NCBI RefSeq assembly: GCF_005239225.2
Contig: NC_133293.1
Coordinates: 17,576,333-17,640,332 of the forward strand
Length of the DNA: 64,000 nucleotides
Source: Populus alba
Taxonomy: Eukaryota > Streptophyta > Magnoliopsida > Malpighiales > Salicaceae
Direction: 5' to 3'
The notes beneath the pieces are model-generated. The model saw only the letters and a list, made by a program, of their open reading frames with translations. It was not told the DNA's origin and did not search any database. Position 1 is the stretch's first letter. Each line of letters opens with the position of its first letter. Shown here one piece after another: positions 12,512 through 23,826 of the stretch. A program made the position numbers and the translations under genes.

Positions 12512-12937
12512 ACCGAAAGCAAACTAGCCATTTGGTATTTGATTACAGAGATATCTACATTTGGTACGAGACTACGAGTGATTCAAATCAAAGGGGGGGT
12601 CCAATTTCGTTTTCAAGTATTTTTTTCTTATGGAAGGACTCGTATCAATCGGAGAACATATTAAAATAAGAACAAAAGTAAAAAAAAAAAAAAATTCTAC
12701 TCAACCTTTTACTGTGTAGCTGGAGATGGATGGAGATGGAGAATTGAAGATGGTGGGGGCTGATCTGATTGTGGTCCAGTAGATGGAGATGGATTAATTT
12801 CAATTTGAAATTGTGGTGAATTTGTGAGACTGTGAGTTGAGGGAGCTGGGAGCGGCTCAGGAGAAGGAGAAGAACAAGGACGGCTGAAGTATCAAGTAGA
12901 GATGCTAGGGTTAAAAAAACTGACGCGATTTTTTTTG

Positions 12938-12945
12938 TATTTATA
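12938..12945 (-). promoter_or_regulatory. Putative TATA box of the transposase gene
   Basis: TATAAATA on the minus strand, 202 bases in from the right end of the element and just inside the CCGAACC subterminal repeats. A pyrimidine-rich leader follows. The element at 21585-22507 has the same box 193 bases from its end, which supports a real promoter. Confidence 0.6.
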
Positions 12946-13147
12946 GTACCCCTCAAACCGAACCGGTTCGGTTCGGTTCGGGTTTTTCCGGTTCTGGTTT
13001 CTGAAACCGATACCGAACCGAACCGAACATTTTTGGAAAAAAATTTAATCGGTTTAATCGGGTTTTTTTTTCGGTTCGGTTTTTTCGGGTGTTTTTTTCT
13101 CGGTTTTTTCGGTTTATTCGGTTTTTCGGTTTTTTTGCTCACCCCTA

Positions 13148-13155
13148 GCTCTGAG
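13148..13155. repeat. Right target-site duplication of the hAT element
   Basis: GCTCTGAG, an exact match to 9095-9102. Confidence 0.95.
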
Positions 13156-13574
13156 GCTTCGGGTAATACACGCGACTTAAATTCGGAATTTTTTGGGACT
13201 GCAAGTTGATCTTTTGTGACTTGTACCGTAGTGCACTGCCACAACATGGATTTTATTATAATCATTTTATTTCGCTCTTTATTACCTTGATATGTTCTTC
13301 AGAAATTCAAAAAAAAAAAAAATAGTAGAAAACATGAATATTTATGTGCTCCTTAATTCGAACTCGAGCTTGTGAATTGGATTGTGGGAGTGAGGTCTAA
13401 AGTTTTTAATTTAGTTCAGTATTTCTTTCTCATATCTAATCTTTTTTTTAATCCATTAATTAGTCTACTAGAAGTCTAAAATTTGATATAAGTCAAAATG
13501 CACGGCGATAGCATGTGAGACAATAGATGCATCCCCACTGTCCAAGTAATTAAAATTCCATTTAGTGATCAGTA

Positions 13575-13760
13575 AGGATTATTTTTTAAAAGTGTTTTTA
13601 TTATAAAATATATTAAAAATAATATTTTTTAATTTTTAAATTTTTTTTTTAATACCACCACATCAAAACTATCTAAAAATATATTAAAAAAAAAATCTAA
13701 AATAGATAAAAAAAAAAAATTATTTAAAAAAAAAGAGCACTTCTGAAATGTCTATGGCAA
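13575..13760 (+). repeat. AT-rich interspersed repeat, copy 1
   Basis: A T/A-rich unit built as a near palindrome: long runs of T, a central box close to ATCAACACATCAAAACGAT (here ACCACCACATCAAAACTAT), then long runs of A. The same layout recurs at many places in this window on both strands, so it is a high-copy short element, probably a MITE. Confidence 0.6.
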
Positions 13761-13989
13761 ATACTTCTTGATATTTAACAAATGTATAATCATAAAGAAT
13801 GCTTAAAAAATTAAGGGAGGATGCTTGCATTGACCATATCAATGTGCTTCAGAGATTATTGAGAGCTCTAAGCCCTCTCAGCCCGCGTTGACTGTATGGG
13901 GTCGGCCCTTCGTCTTGTTCATGTGTAGCTCAATAACATTTTAGTTTAGATAGAAGATACCATTAAAGTAAGGCGGCAGCTAATAAGGA

Positions 13990-14180
13990 TGTTTGAGAAT
14001 AAAATAGTAGTTATTTTTTATAATATTATTTTATTTAAAAATATATAAAAATATATTTTTTATTTTTTATTTTTTATCTTAACATATTAAAATAATCTGA
14101 AAAAAAAAATTTAAAGCAAAAAATAAAATATTTTTAATTTTTTAAAAATACTTTTAAAATATAAAAATAACATAAATATT
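13990..14180 (+). repeat. AT-rich interspersed repeat, copy 2
   Basis: Same layout as the copy 200 bases upstream, with the central box decayed to CTTAACATATTAAAATAATC. Confidence 0.6.
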
Positions 14181-14265
14181 AAGAGGAGCCGGCAAGAAAT
14201 ACATAATTCTAGACTTGAATTATTTACTTTGAGGTTTTATTGAGAGTCTCGTTAAATGTTTGAGA

Positions 14266-14297
<32 letters not shown>

Positions 14298-14726
14298 AAA
14301 AAAAAAAAAACAAAAGAGAATCCAGATAAAATGTTTGAATAGCAAAACTTAATTGTCTGAAGTATTTGCGCCATACTCCGACTACCTTGAGTTTAGTTTA
14401 TGTCAAAAGGGTCGGCGAAAGAGAACGGGGCCCTAACTTGACCGACCAACATGGCATTTCAGGGCCAATGCAGGACTCTTTTGTCTAAAGATGCTCCCAC
14501 TTGGTGGCAATTAATGAGGGCTAGGTTGTGCTACTTACTTACCGTCAATGTTAAATGCTCTTCCATGCTTTTCAATGGATTCTACTTTCCGGTCGCTTGA
14601 ATTGTCATCGTCATAAATTTGAGACAACCACTCTATCAGTTCGCCGGGGTCCATCACTTGCAATTTTGTAGAGTCATGTTAAAGATGCCACGTCAACAGG
14701 ATTCAAGCCCGTGTTATTTAACTTCG

Positions 14727-14895
14727 AGTGTATTTGGTAATATAATAGTTGATTGTTTTCAAATAATTTTTTCATACCGAAAATATATGCTAATAATATT
14801 TTTTTATTTTTAAAAATTATTTTTAATATCAACACATCAAAACGATATAAAAAACACAAACCGCACTTAATTTAAAAAAAAAATTCAAAATTAAT
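14727..14895 (+). repeat. AT-rich interspersed repeat, copy 3
   Basis: The best preserved central box in the window, ATCAACACATCAAAACGAT, flanked by T-rich and A-rich arms. Confidence 0.65.
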
Positions 14896-17734
14896 AAGAA
14901 CACGGTTCCAAACTTGCTCTTCATCACCTTCGTTTCAAGCCTCTTTTTTATCACCTTTCCCCCTCTTCCCAAGTGTCCCTAGAAGTCAATCGTATAATTA
15001 ACCATGATTTAAAGAGCTAGAGCTTGTTTATCTTGTCCAGACTATTAAAGGGAATTAAAAAAAAAATTAAAAAATTCTTTGATGAAAAAAAAGACTCAGA
15101 TCTTAATTGTCTTTTAAAAGTTGGAGCACCTATCACCACCCCACCCACCCCCTGGTTTGGGTGGTGAGCACTACCACTCAGCTACTAGTTTCGGTGGTCC
15201 TACAAGTCCTAATTTTAACAACGAGCAAGTGCTTTATTAGAGTGCAATTTTTGGGGTTTGGGGAAGAGGGGGACGAGAGTTTTGCAATATCATCCACACG
15301 ACACAGGGAAAAAAAAAAAAAAAAAAAAAAAGGACCTCAACTATGATCAATACTTCTATTTGGGCCGACCCAATATCTCTCTCCATCAAACTTTCTCTCT
15401 AGCACGTGCAAGCCACTATCCGTTGATTTCGAGGGCCATCGATTATCCTGGCAGTGATGAGAATCAAATGGGTGGCGCGTGAAACACGATGCTAGACACG
15501 CCTTTCTTTTTGGGGGGGTTTGTTTTTTGGAAAACGACGGGCATTAAACAGGTGGACCTCTCGAAGGAGCATGGAGGCAATTATCATGTCCTTTTTTTAA
15601 CTCCCTACCACAAAATGGTTGAAGAGACACTTTTGTATCTCATCCCATGAACTGATAGATAAAGATGGATGTATTAAAATAATATTATTTATTTTTAAAA
15701 TTTTATTTTTAATATTAAAATAATATAAAAAATAAATAATTATAAATAAAATAAAATAAATTCTAACAAGTCTCTAATTTAAAGCATGTTTTTAATGTCG
15801 TTAAAGATTATAAGTCCATGATTCAATTACTTTTCAATATTTAATGCATGTTAATGTGCACCTCTAGATATGAGATGTAAGATTGTACAAAAAACGCCAG
15901 GTTTGTAAAGGAAATTAGAGTGCTTCTTATCTATTGTTGTCATGAATTAGATGTTACTAGTTTGATTCCCCGCTTTACTTCGTGGGTAGAGTGTTTTTAA
16001 TCAATTATTCTAGTAAGTAGAAAACATATAGTTTCTGATCTAAATTCAATTCTTTTATTAATATATCTATTGATTATTTTAATAAAAGTATTTTTAGCTA
16101 GAATCACCGTTTAACGAACAAAATGCCCCGTAATTGTCGAAGCAAGTTTTATATATATGTGTGTGTGTGTTTTGTAGCTGATTGACGGTTAAAAAAATAA
16201 TTAATGTGATAAAATTATATCTATAATCTATTTAAACTTTTAAAAAATAAAAATTTGATTTTAAATTAATATTCATGAGAATTGCTATTATTTTTTTGTG
16301 TATCAAGCACATGATAATTAAAAAAAAAATTATTGACATTCTAATGAAAACCTGTAGTATTACCCAGGAACCATATTAAAATTGATCTTTTAGTATTTTA
16401 TATAAAATAATAATAAAAAATCATAGCTTTATTGTTCACCATTTGACCAACTCTTTTAGTTTGTATAATAATTGGTTTAATTAGTAAAGACTGGTATAGA
16501 GGGTCGCATTATATTGTGGATCGAATCAAAACTTTTTAAACTCAAAAAAATATAATAATATTGACTTGATTTTTTTAAAAAAAATTAAACAATATAAAAA
16601 TTGTTAAGATAGTGTATTTTTACTTAATTAATATAAAGATATTGACATATTTGATTGACATGAGTTTCACAACTTAACTAGTTAAATCCATAATCCAATT
16701 AATGAACTTTACTGGGTTTAAGAAAAAATATTTTAAAAATATTTTTATCTAATTATATAATAATAAAAATAAATACTTGTAAAATCGAACACAAACTAGA
16801 TGTTAATGTGTATATTTGAGACTATGATATCCACTTGAAAAATAAACTAAAACAATTTAAGAAAATAAATTTAAAACTAAACAAATATTATATGATAGAA
16901 TTTTAAAAAAATCAAATAAAAAGGTGAAAAATGCAAAAAAATAAAATAAAATTTATTTCCTCCGCTGTGCATCTCGATAGTTGTTTTTGGTAATTTCTTA
17001 AATTTAAATTCTATTTCCAGTTATTTAGATAGAGAGATTTTTATTTATTATTCATGGCAACGCTTATTGAATTTTGGTCACCAAAAATAGATAAAAGATA
17101 TATATAAAAAAATCAACACTTCCCTGTACGAGAAGATTTGTCTTATCTCACTCTTTTGTAAACAGGAGTAAATTTATCCACTAAATTGGCTAGGATCTAA
17201 AATACAGTGTTTGCCGTATAAAGTAAAAACTATGATTAAAAATAAATTTCGTATGTTTTAACAATAAAATAGAAAACATATAACAATGTAATCAATTGAC
17301 CGGCGTAAACAAGCAAATAATCCTTAATTTGCTCCTGAATTTAGTGTGTTCGGAAGTGGTGCAAATACCTTTTCATGATATTTTAAATTATTTTTTGTTT
17401 TAGATTATATTTTTTATGTACTGGAATTAAAAATAAAATCTAAAAAATAAAAAATAATTAAAAATAACATTTCGCCATTAAGCCAGCCTAACTTAAGAAT
17501 GTGGCTGGAAAGTGACAACATCCGGGCAGGGTTTGAACACCGCAGCCAGTTCTCTACGATGGTATAAGCTATCTATTTTAAAATAAAGGTAGGTTTTTTC
17601 TTGGAAGAAGATATATAATTTAAGCATTTTTATTAATGTCTAATCAATTACCAGATAAAAGAAAAAAAGAATCTTATTTTATAAATCACTAGAAAGTAAA
17701 TTCTCGCAATGCCCAGATTAGGAAAAGGCTTGGA

Positions 17735-17905
17735 GATTCATATATTAAAAAATATTTGAAAACACAATGTAAAACTTATGTTTTTAAAATTTTTAATTTT
17801 TTTTTTAAAAAATAATTTTTTTTATGTTTTTAGATTATTTTGATGTGCTATATTAAAAATAAATTTTTAAATATAAAATAAATTTATTTTGAATATATTT
17901 TCAAT
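17735..17905 (-). repeat. AT-rich interspersed repeat, reverse copy
   Basis: Reverse orientation, with the central box reading GATTATTTTGATGTGCTAT on the plus strand. Further partial reverse copies lie at about 17340-17470 and 18140-18265. Confidence 0.6.
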
Positions 17906-18888
17906 AAAAAAACTTTAAACTATCAACATTATCACAATCCCATATCTTAAAATAAATTCTGAATTTAAAATTTTATCGTAATCATTTTCCCTTTTCGTGA
18001 GAGCGTGGATAGCCATCTTAATTTTTATTGAACATGTTAAAGGGAAAAAGCCCTGTATCGAGGAACAACCCAGTACGGTCTATGGCTCTGTCTCTCTGTA
18101 GTGATATCTACCCCCACTCCACTAATTGATTAGTTTATTTGTTTTTGTGAAAATAAATTTTTTATTAATTTTGAATTATTTTGATTTAATGATATTAAAA
18201 ATATTATTTTTAAAAAATATTATTTAATATATTAAAAAAAAACTTAAAAAAAATAATTCTTATCGGAATCTTAAACAACAGGACTTCTCATCCTCGGGTT
18301 TCCATCTTGTGGACAGGGCCAATTTTCCTGAGGGTGTTTACTTTTTCTAGTGAAGTTTCTTTTCTTCAATCATATTCAATGAAACATCCCATCCTTGTTG
18401 ATGAACCATCATGTCCCGTCATAAATTACCACTAGATATAATGCTGTCCCCACGTTCTATTATTTAGACCATTCTTGCAGGAATTTTTTTGTTAGCTTTC
18501 CACACTTCTCATCTTGCATAACCGTACAATTTGACATTATTTAAAGTTGTATAGTTTAATTAGATAGTTTTTGAATTTATTTTTTAGAAATTATTAGTTT
18601 TAGTGTTATAAATTTTAGGATTAGTAAAATTTATCTCATTTTAAAAAATCTTGAAAAATTAATCGAAATGATATATATTAGTCTGAATATTTATGGTTAA
18701 AAAAAAAAACATAAGACATTGTCATTTATTACTGGTGGTTATTTGGGGCATGCAAGTCCTGTACTCGAACATGTGACCTAGCACGACAATTGTACTGATA
18801 GGCTAAAAACAGCCTACATCTACAAAATACCCAAAACACTGTTACTTTAACCTATTTACAAGCCTATTTATACAAGGTAGTAAAGGAC

Positions 18889-19407
18889 ATGATAGAAGAC
18901 GATGTTATATCAAGTATGAGGAACCACGAGCCTCGTGCAAGCTCTTCATGTGCAGCTTGTAAGTTTCTGAAAAGAAGATGCACTCCTAATTGCATATTTG
19001 CTCCATATTTTCGCTCAGATGAGCCTAAGAAGTTTGCCAAAGTACACAAGGTTTTTGGTGCAAGCAATGTGAGCAAGATCTTGATTGAAGTGCCTGAAGA
19101 GCAGCGTGAAGACACGGTGAATTCTCTTGCTTATGAAGCTGAGGCAAGGCTTAGAGATCCTGTCTATGGTTGCATTGGTGCTATAGCTTTGTTGCAGAGA
19201 AAGATGGTTGAGCTGCAGGTTGATCTTGCCATTGCTAGAGCTCGTCTAGCTCGGTACGCTGCCAATTCTCCTCCTCTCTTGAATGATCATGGCAGCATGA
19301 TACCATCTTTCGCTGAATTTCCTGCTTGTGGTGGATTGGTTGACAGTTTTAGCCAGAATTCATCCGATACCATGAATGATTTCAGCCAATTCCCATATAT
19401 ATTTTAA
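18889..19407 (+). CDS. LBD21: LOB-domain (LBD21-like, class I) transcription factor
   Basis: An open frame of 172 residues. The C block is CAACKFLKRRCTPNC (CX2CX6CX3C), followed by the GAS block around FAKVHKVFGASNVSKIL and a coiled-coil with leucine-zipper spacing in VYGCIGAIALLQRKMVEL. These are the DNA-binding and dimerisation parts of class I LBD proteins. The sequence follows Arabidopsis LBD21 closely, including HEPR before the C block and EVPEEQREDTVNSLAYEAE. The coordinates give the longest frame. The family start and a TATA-like TATTTATA at about 18866 favour the second in-frame ATG at 18916, which begins MRNHEPRASSS. The C-terminal tail after residue 130 is variable, as usual. The target genes cannot be inferred. 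Confidence 0.93.
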   Translation: MIEDDVISSMRNHEPRASSSCAACKFLKRRCTPNCIFAPYFRSDEPKKFAKVHKVFGASNVSKILIEVPEEQREDTVNSLAYEAEARLRDPVYGCIGAIALLQRKMVELQVDLAIARARLARYAANSPPLLNDHGSMIPSFAEFPACGGLVDSFSQNSSDTMNDFSQFPYIF

Positions 19408-20479
19408 TGGATTTTCTGTTTTTCTCTCTCCTATCACTCATGTAATGTAAATTTGAAGAATCTTCCTTTCAAGTTATGTTCCCAGTTCAAGAATTCAGAT
19501 TTCTCTGAATTCTTGAAACCGTGGATGGTAATTGAACTCAATCCTGGTAGTACTATTAAAGTCCAATCTATAGTTCAGTATGAACCAAGTGTCCGTACAT
19601 TTATGTACTGCATAGTTAGTTTCTGCAGATTAAAGATTAATTTCAGAGACACCCAACCAAATTGAATCATCAATAACATTCCCATACGCCTTGGTTGTCC
19701 TGCTGCTATCGCGTCGCCATAAGATCAGATAGAAGGGATTGTTGAGCAGTCCTTGGCATATGAACTGGCTGGGTTGCAAGGATTATTGAGAAGTTCTTGT
19801 ATATTGAGTTCATCAGTGGTTCGGTACAGTGACCATAATTTCCATCTAGCGCCAACAGTGTTGCGCATTAAAACATTAAAACTGCCATCATGGAAACGTC
19901 CTGTATTCAGCAAGACATAGCATTGGCTAATGATGCAACCAGCCCCACAAAATGCCCATTCACTTTAGTCGGTGCAGTGCGAATCCAAAGATTAACGTGG
20001 AGGCTTTGAAGGCAAGTGAGTTCATACAAGGCAAGTGAGTTCATATAAACTAACAGCACACCAACAGCACTTCCCACAAGTCAGAACAGCTTCCGGAAGC
20101 CAAAAGTGAATAGCTCCCCATAGAACAATTTGATCATGCAAGCGAGCATATAGATTAACAACTTGTTTGCATACAACCTATTCACATAGGCCACAGCCAA
20201 AACCTCCACAGAAATTTATTTCCCACATCATTCCGAAAAATCTAACCAAGTTTGATAGTAGTGAGTGATGAACAGGAAAGGTTATCTTTCATTGCCACTT
20301 TTATCCTCGGTTGTCCCATGAACATCATTTGAAGGAGAAACATGTTAAATCAACACCGAGTAGCGTGTATCGAGATACAAGCTGATCACATATTTATCAC
20401 TTGAATGAAAATAACACGCCTAAGAATGTCAGGAGCTGACACAGGTTACAGCTTGGAAGATTAGAAGTACAGAAAATCT
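19408..20479. other. Intergenic downstream of LBD21
   Basis: This should include the LBD21 3' UTR. Base composition is more balanced than in the neighbouring repeats, but I found no protein-like frame or RNA gene. Confidence 0.4.
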
Positions 20480-20727
20480 TTAGCATAACAACCAATGATG
20501 CACGCAGAATAAAGCTACAGCCAAGAATATGACTGGTAGGTCATAATAATCCTTAAAAGCTTCATCTGTTGAAGATGTGACAGCCTCAGGATATCTCGGC
20601 AGAGGACTTCCACTCTTAAGCTGGAGATGAAAAGAGGGTTTCATGGAGATATACACACTGGAGCTCCCCTTTGAAAAAATAGGTCTTTGAGCAATTTCAA
20701 TTACAACTTCCCTGTTCAAAGGGTCCA
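20480..20727 (-). CDS. Unassigned C-terminal exon with a membrane anchor (partial)
   Basis: Read on the minus strand, a splice-acceptor-like TTTGAACAG at about 20728 is followed by an open frame of about 80 codons to TAA. It contains EVVIEIAQRPIFSKG, then SGSPLPRYPEAVTSSTDEAF, DYYDLP, and a hydrophobic end VIFLAVALFCVHHWLLC. The composition looks like real protein, and the end would make a tail-anchored membrane segment. I do not recognise the family. No convincing upstream exon was found in the next 3 kb, so it may be the last exon of a gene with a long intron or a stranded remnant. A shorter exon starting after TTTCATCTCCAG at about 20622 is also possible. Confidence 0.35.
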
Positions 20728-21777
20728 GAAACCACCAAAAGTTTATCAGATCACAACTGGAATACGATTTCAAGTTTAGCAGCAACGTAAGCACAGTTTG
20801 GTGATATCAGGTCACGATTGCAAATCCAGACATGAAAATATACAGAAGAAGTAATGTTTGTGATGCATGTGTGCATGCCCAAGCACATGCACACTGTGAG
20901 TGCATACGTCTGAGTGTCATGTGAGTGCATACGCATAGACGAGCATCTCGGATAGAGAGACAGAGAGACAGATCAAATGCCAAACATAACCCATCTAACT
21001 ACTGTGCTGTGCCAAATCAAATATGATAAAAAAAAACTAATGTCTTTGCTATTTAATCATCTGATTTGTAGATCAATAAATACTCGTGCATGCATGAACA
21101 GAGTACTTCAAATTCGAAGTTGGAGATCAAATGCTTGATGTACCCAGAGTTGGACTTCCTTCAGTTACACAACATGAATCCACAGATAGCCAAGAGTTGA
21201 ACAACAATTTCTGATTCTAATTAAGAAAAGAGAACATTGTAATTGCGGAAAGAGGTGAGGGGGAATTCAAGATTTGCATAGAAGGTTACAAATATGAAAC
21301 ATTGCCCTTTACCATCACTAGCATGGAAGCCAAACACGACAGTCAAATTTGAGTATGTCAAACTCTTCAACAACTCTAAACGATATTAGCAGCTCATCAC
21401 ACTACCCTGTAGAGGTTTTGGTTTCACCAAAACAAGGAACCATCAGGAAGTTTCTTGGGGTCCTGTCACTCAATGATCGTGCCATGATATTGTTAATCAA
21501 GTTCATAAGAGACTAAGTAGGTGGAAGACCAGCAATTGTCGATGGCTTGAAAATAATTCCTATGTTACATTACACAATAAGCAGTAGGTGTGAGTAAAAA
21601 ACCTGAAAAACCAATTACAAAAAAAAAAAAAAAAAAACTGAAAAAACCGAATGAGAAAAAAAAATCAAATTAACTGATTAAAAAACTAAAAAATAATTCT
21701 GGTTTGGTTTCGGTTTCAAATGTCTGAAACCGATTGAACCGGACTAAACCGGTTCAACCGACACTTGAAAATATGAG

Positions 21778-21785
21778 TATAAATA
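21778..21785 (+). promoter_or_regulatory. TATA box retained in the degenerate hAT element
   Basis: TATAAATA just inside the subterminal repeats, followed by a pyrimidine-rich leader and an acceptor-like TTTCAG ending at 21931. Position and context match the transposase promoter of the intact element. Confidence 0.5.
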
Positions 21786-21931
21786 CTCACTTTCTTCCCA
21801 ACCTTACCTAAGCCAAAGCAGCCCTGCCCCCACCCCCCAACTTTCTATCTGCCTCTCATCTCTCCCAAGAGCCAGCTCTAAATCAAGCCCAAAAGTAGTT
21901 CTCAACATCTGAATATAATCACATATTTCAG

Positions 21932-22301
21932 GTTTGTGAAGAGATGAAATGGAATGGTGGATGAAGTTATTGGGTTGTTGGCAGACATGCTAGGTGGAAG
22001 GTTCCATCCAAATATAGTCGGCTATAAAATTGTTCTTAGATTAGACAAAGCACATAGAATTGATGATGCTATCGAAGTGCTAGCAGCAATGATTGAAAAT
22101 GGTTGCTAGCCAAATGAAAATACTTACACTCTGTTGATCGAAGGTATTAGTTTTTCTGGATCAAAAGCTTAAGCAATGGAGTTGGCTAATTCTCTTTAAA
22201 ATATGAATGTTGTTTCTGAAGATTCATTCAAACGTTTGAACAGGACCTTTTCTTTGCTTGATGTTTACAACAGCTTTATTTATTCAGATGCTAAGAACTA
22301 G
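21932..22301 (+). pseudogene. PPR protein 3' fragment (broken)
   Basis: The frame starting at 21957 reads VDEVIGLLADML, then RIDDAIEVLAAMIENGC, a stop codon, PNENTYTLLIEGI, a second stop, AMELANSL, a third stop, then VVSEDSFKRLNRTFSLLDVY and a terminal TAG. These are typical pentatricopeptide helices and the usual end of a P-class PPR protein. The upstream bases from 21932 read VCEEMKWNG in another frame, so there is also a frameshift. At least three internal disruptions make it non-coding. It lies wholly inside the hAT-like ends, which suggests transduplication of a host gene. The parent gene cannot be identified here. Confidence 0.8.
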
Positions 22302-22507
22302 TTTATGTTGTTCTTGGATATCTAATGAGTCAATTTTTCGGTTTTGTTGGTTTTTTAACAACATAAACCGAACCAAACCAAACTGAACAAAAATCAGTCA
22401 ATTTGAATCGGTTTTGATTTTAAATTAAAAAAATCTTGGTTTGATTATTTTTTTCTGGTTATTTTTTTCTAGTGCAAACCGAATCAAACTTAAAATGCTC
22501 ATCCCTA

Positions 22508-23826
22508 ACAATCAGGGCTTGAAAATAAAAAGTCCTTCCATCTTTGCTTTCTTTTTTATTCTCTTAATATATTAGTATTCTAAATAGTATTATATTAATT
22601 TACAATTTAATTACTATTATATTGATAATATACTATTCTATTAATTATTGGTACTCAAATTTTAATATTCTAATTATATTTTTTAATCTATTTTTTTTTT
22701 TTCATTTCATCCAAAAATTCTTCTTTTATTTCCATGTGCTAGAACTTTACGTATTGTGTTTTAACTATATTTTTGAAAAAAAAATTTCTTTACTTTAATT
22801 TATTATTTTTTAATGTTTTTTTATAGTTTTAATGTGATGAAGTAAGAAAATAAATTTTAAAAATAAAAAATATATTATTTTATGTAATTTCAAGCAATTT
22901 TTTTTTTTTTAAATAATATTTACTATATTTTTAAACAGGCTCTAGATTTCGAAGCAAGTGTCCATTTTGAGTAACATGTGAACATTTCTGGCAACAAAGA
23001 TCCCACCCAGGCAGATTCCGCAACGGGACAGCTTAAGGACTAGTGGAAGTCCAATTTTACAGATTGCTCATTCAACCCAACGGGACTTCATGCAATATTA
23101 AAGCCCTACTGGGATGTACAGCCAGGTCACTTCCGAGCAGTTGCCTGCAGAAATCAGGCAAAGCGTAAGCCCTAAGCTGGGCCCTAACCTAATTCATGTC
23201 AAAATGGCTACGGCTGACCACCCTCGAACAAGCATTAGCTGAGCCTGAACCGCATTCGTCTCAGATGACTAAAGTTTGACCACCCTAAACACACATTAGC
23301 AGACCTAATTGTAGGGGAAAATCCACGAATCATTAATATCAGTGTGAACCACAAATTTGTCAAAATAGTTAACTGGAGAGAATCAGTCCTGAATATCCAC
23401 ATCTCCTGCTTTCCTCGCCATACAACGGGCAGAGCTAGAAAATTAGACATGGAAGTTATTTCTAACACCCAAATTACTCTTAGTTTCCTAATTCACTTCA
23501 CCTAAAGTGTACAACCATCAACCTAGAGTTGGCCATAAATGCAGAGGTGCGGGACTCTCCTAAATAATACAAAATCTTATAAACAAGAACTGGTAAAGTA
23601 CTTTGGACACAACCCCACAAGCGGAACTGATACACGAGACCTCTAACATAGCTCCAAAACGTTCAAATGAAACAATTTAAACCATGGAAAAAAAAATCAA
23701 AGAAATAACATAAACTATCAATCAAGAAACCAACCAGTATTAAACTGACAATTGCAGCAACCCAAGAAGAGAAAACTCAATATCACAAGAAAAGAAAAGC
23801 AAATTCGAAGATTTCATTGAACAAAC
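22508..23826. other. Intergenic, AT-rich then mixed
   Basis: The first 400 bases are very AT-rich and include a reverse copy of the interspersed repeat at about 22755-22930. The rest is more balanced but shows no credible gene. Confidence 0.4.

Larger units (their letters stand above)
9103..13147 (-). mobile_element. Complete hAT DNA transposon, 4045 bp
   Basis: The ends are perfect 12-bp inverted repeats, TAGGGGTGAGCA on the left and TGCTCACCCCTA on the right, flanked by the identical 8-bp duplication GCTCTGAG. Both subterminal regions are rich in GGTTCGG/CCGAACC motifs (about 9120-9250 and 12955-13135), the type of repeat that binds hAT transposase. The element carries one intact transposase gene on the minus strand, with a probable TATA box and 5' UTR at its right end. 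Perfect ends, perfect duplication and an open transposase frame indicate a recent insertion that may be autonomous. Activity cannot be read from sequence. Confidence 0.95.
13156..18888. other. Gene-free AT-rich intergenic region
   Basis: About 5.7 kb with no ORF that resembles a protein. It contains several copies of one AT-rich interspersed repeat (listed separately), homopolymer runs including an A run at about 15310-15330, and a short TA run at 14269-14294. Short stretches such as 17520-17580 have a GGTTTGAAC-like core that might be decayed tRNA-like sequence, but nothing firm. Confidence 0.6.
21585..22507. mobile_element. Degenerate non-autonomous hAT element carrying a PPR gene fragment
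   Basis: The left end is TAGGTGTGAGTA and the right end TGCTCATCCCTA, diverged versions of the 12-bp ends of the intact hAT at 9103-13147. Subterminal AACCGGTT/CCGAACC-type motifs are present on both sides. The flanking octamers ATAAGCAG (21577-21584) and ACAATCAG (22508-22515) match at six of eight positions, as expected of an aged duplication. A TATAAATA box lies 193 bases from the left end, mirroring the intact element. The interior is not transposase but the 3' end of a pentatricopeptide-repeat gene. Confidence 0.75.

Noticed and set aside
12645..13265. 206-codon minus-strand open frame
   Set aside because: It crosses the right end of the hAT element into flanking DNA and translates to Lys/Pro-rich text from the CCGAACC repeats. 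It is the subterminal region, not a gene.
17520..17580. Possible third SINE family (GGGTTTGAACACC)
   Set aside because: A B-box-like string only; no A box, tail or target duplication found.
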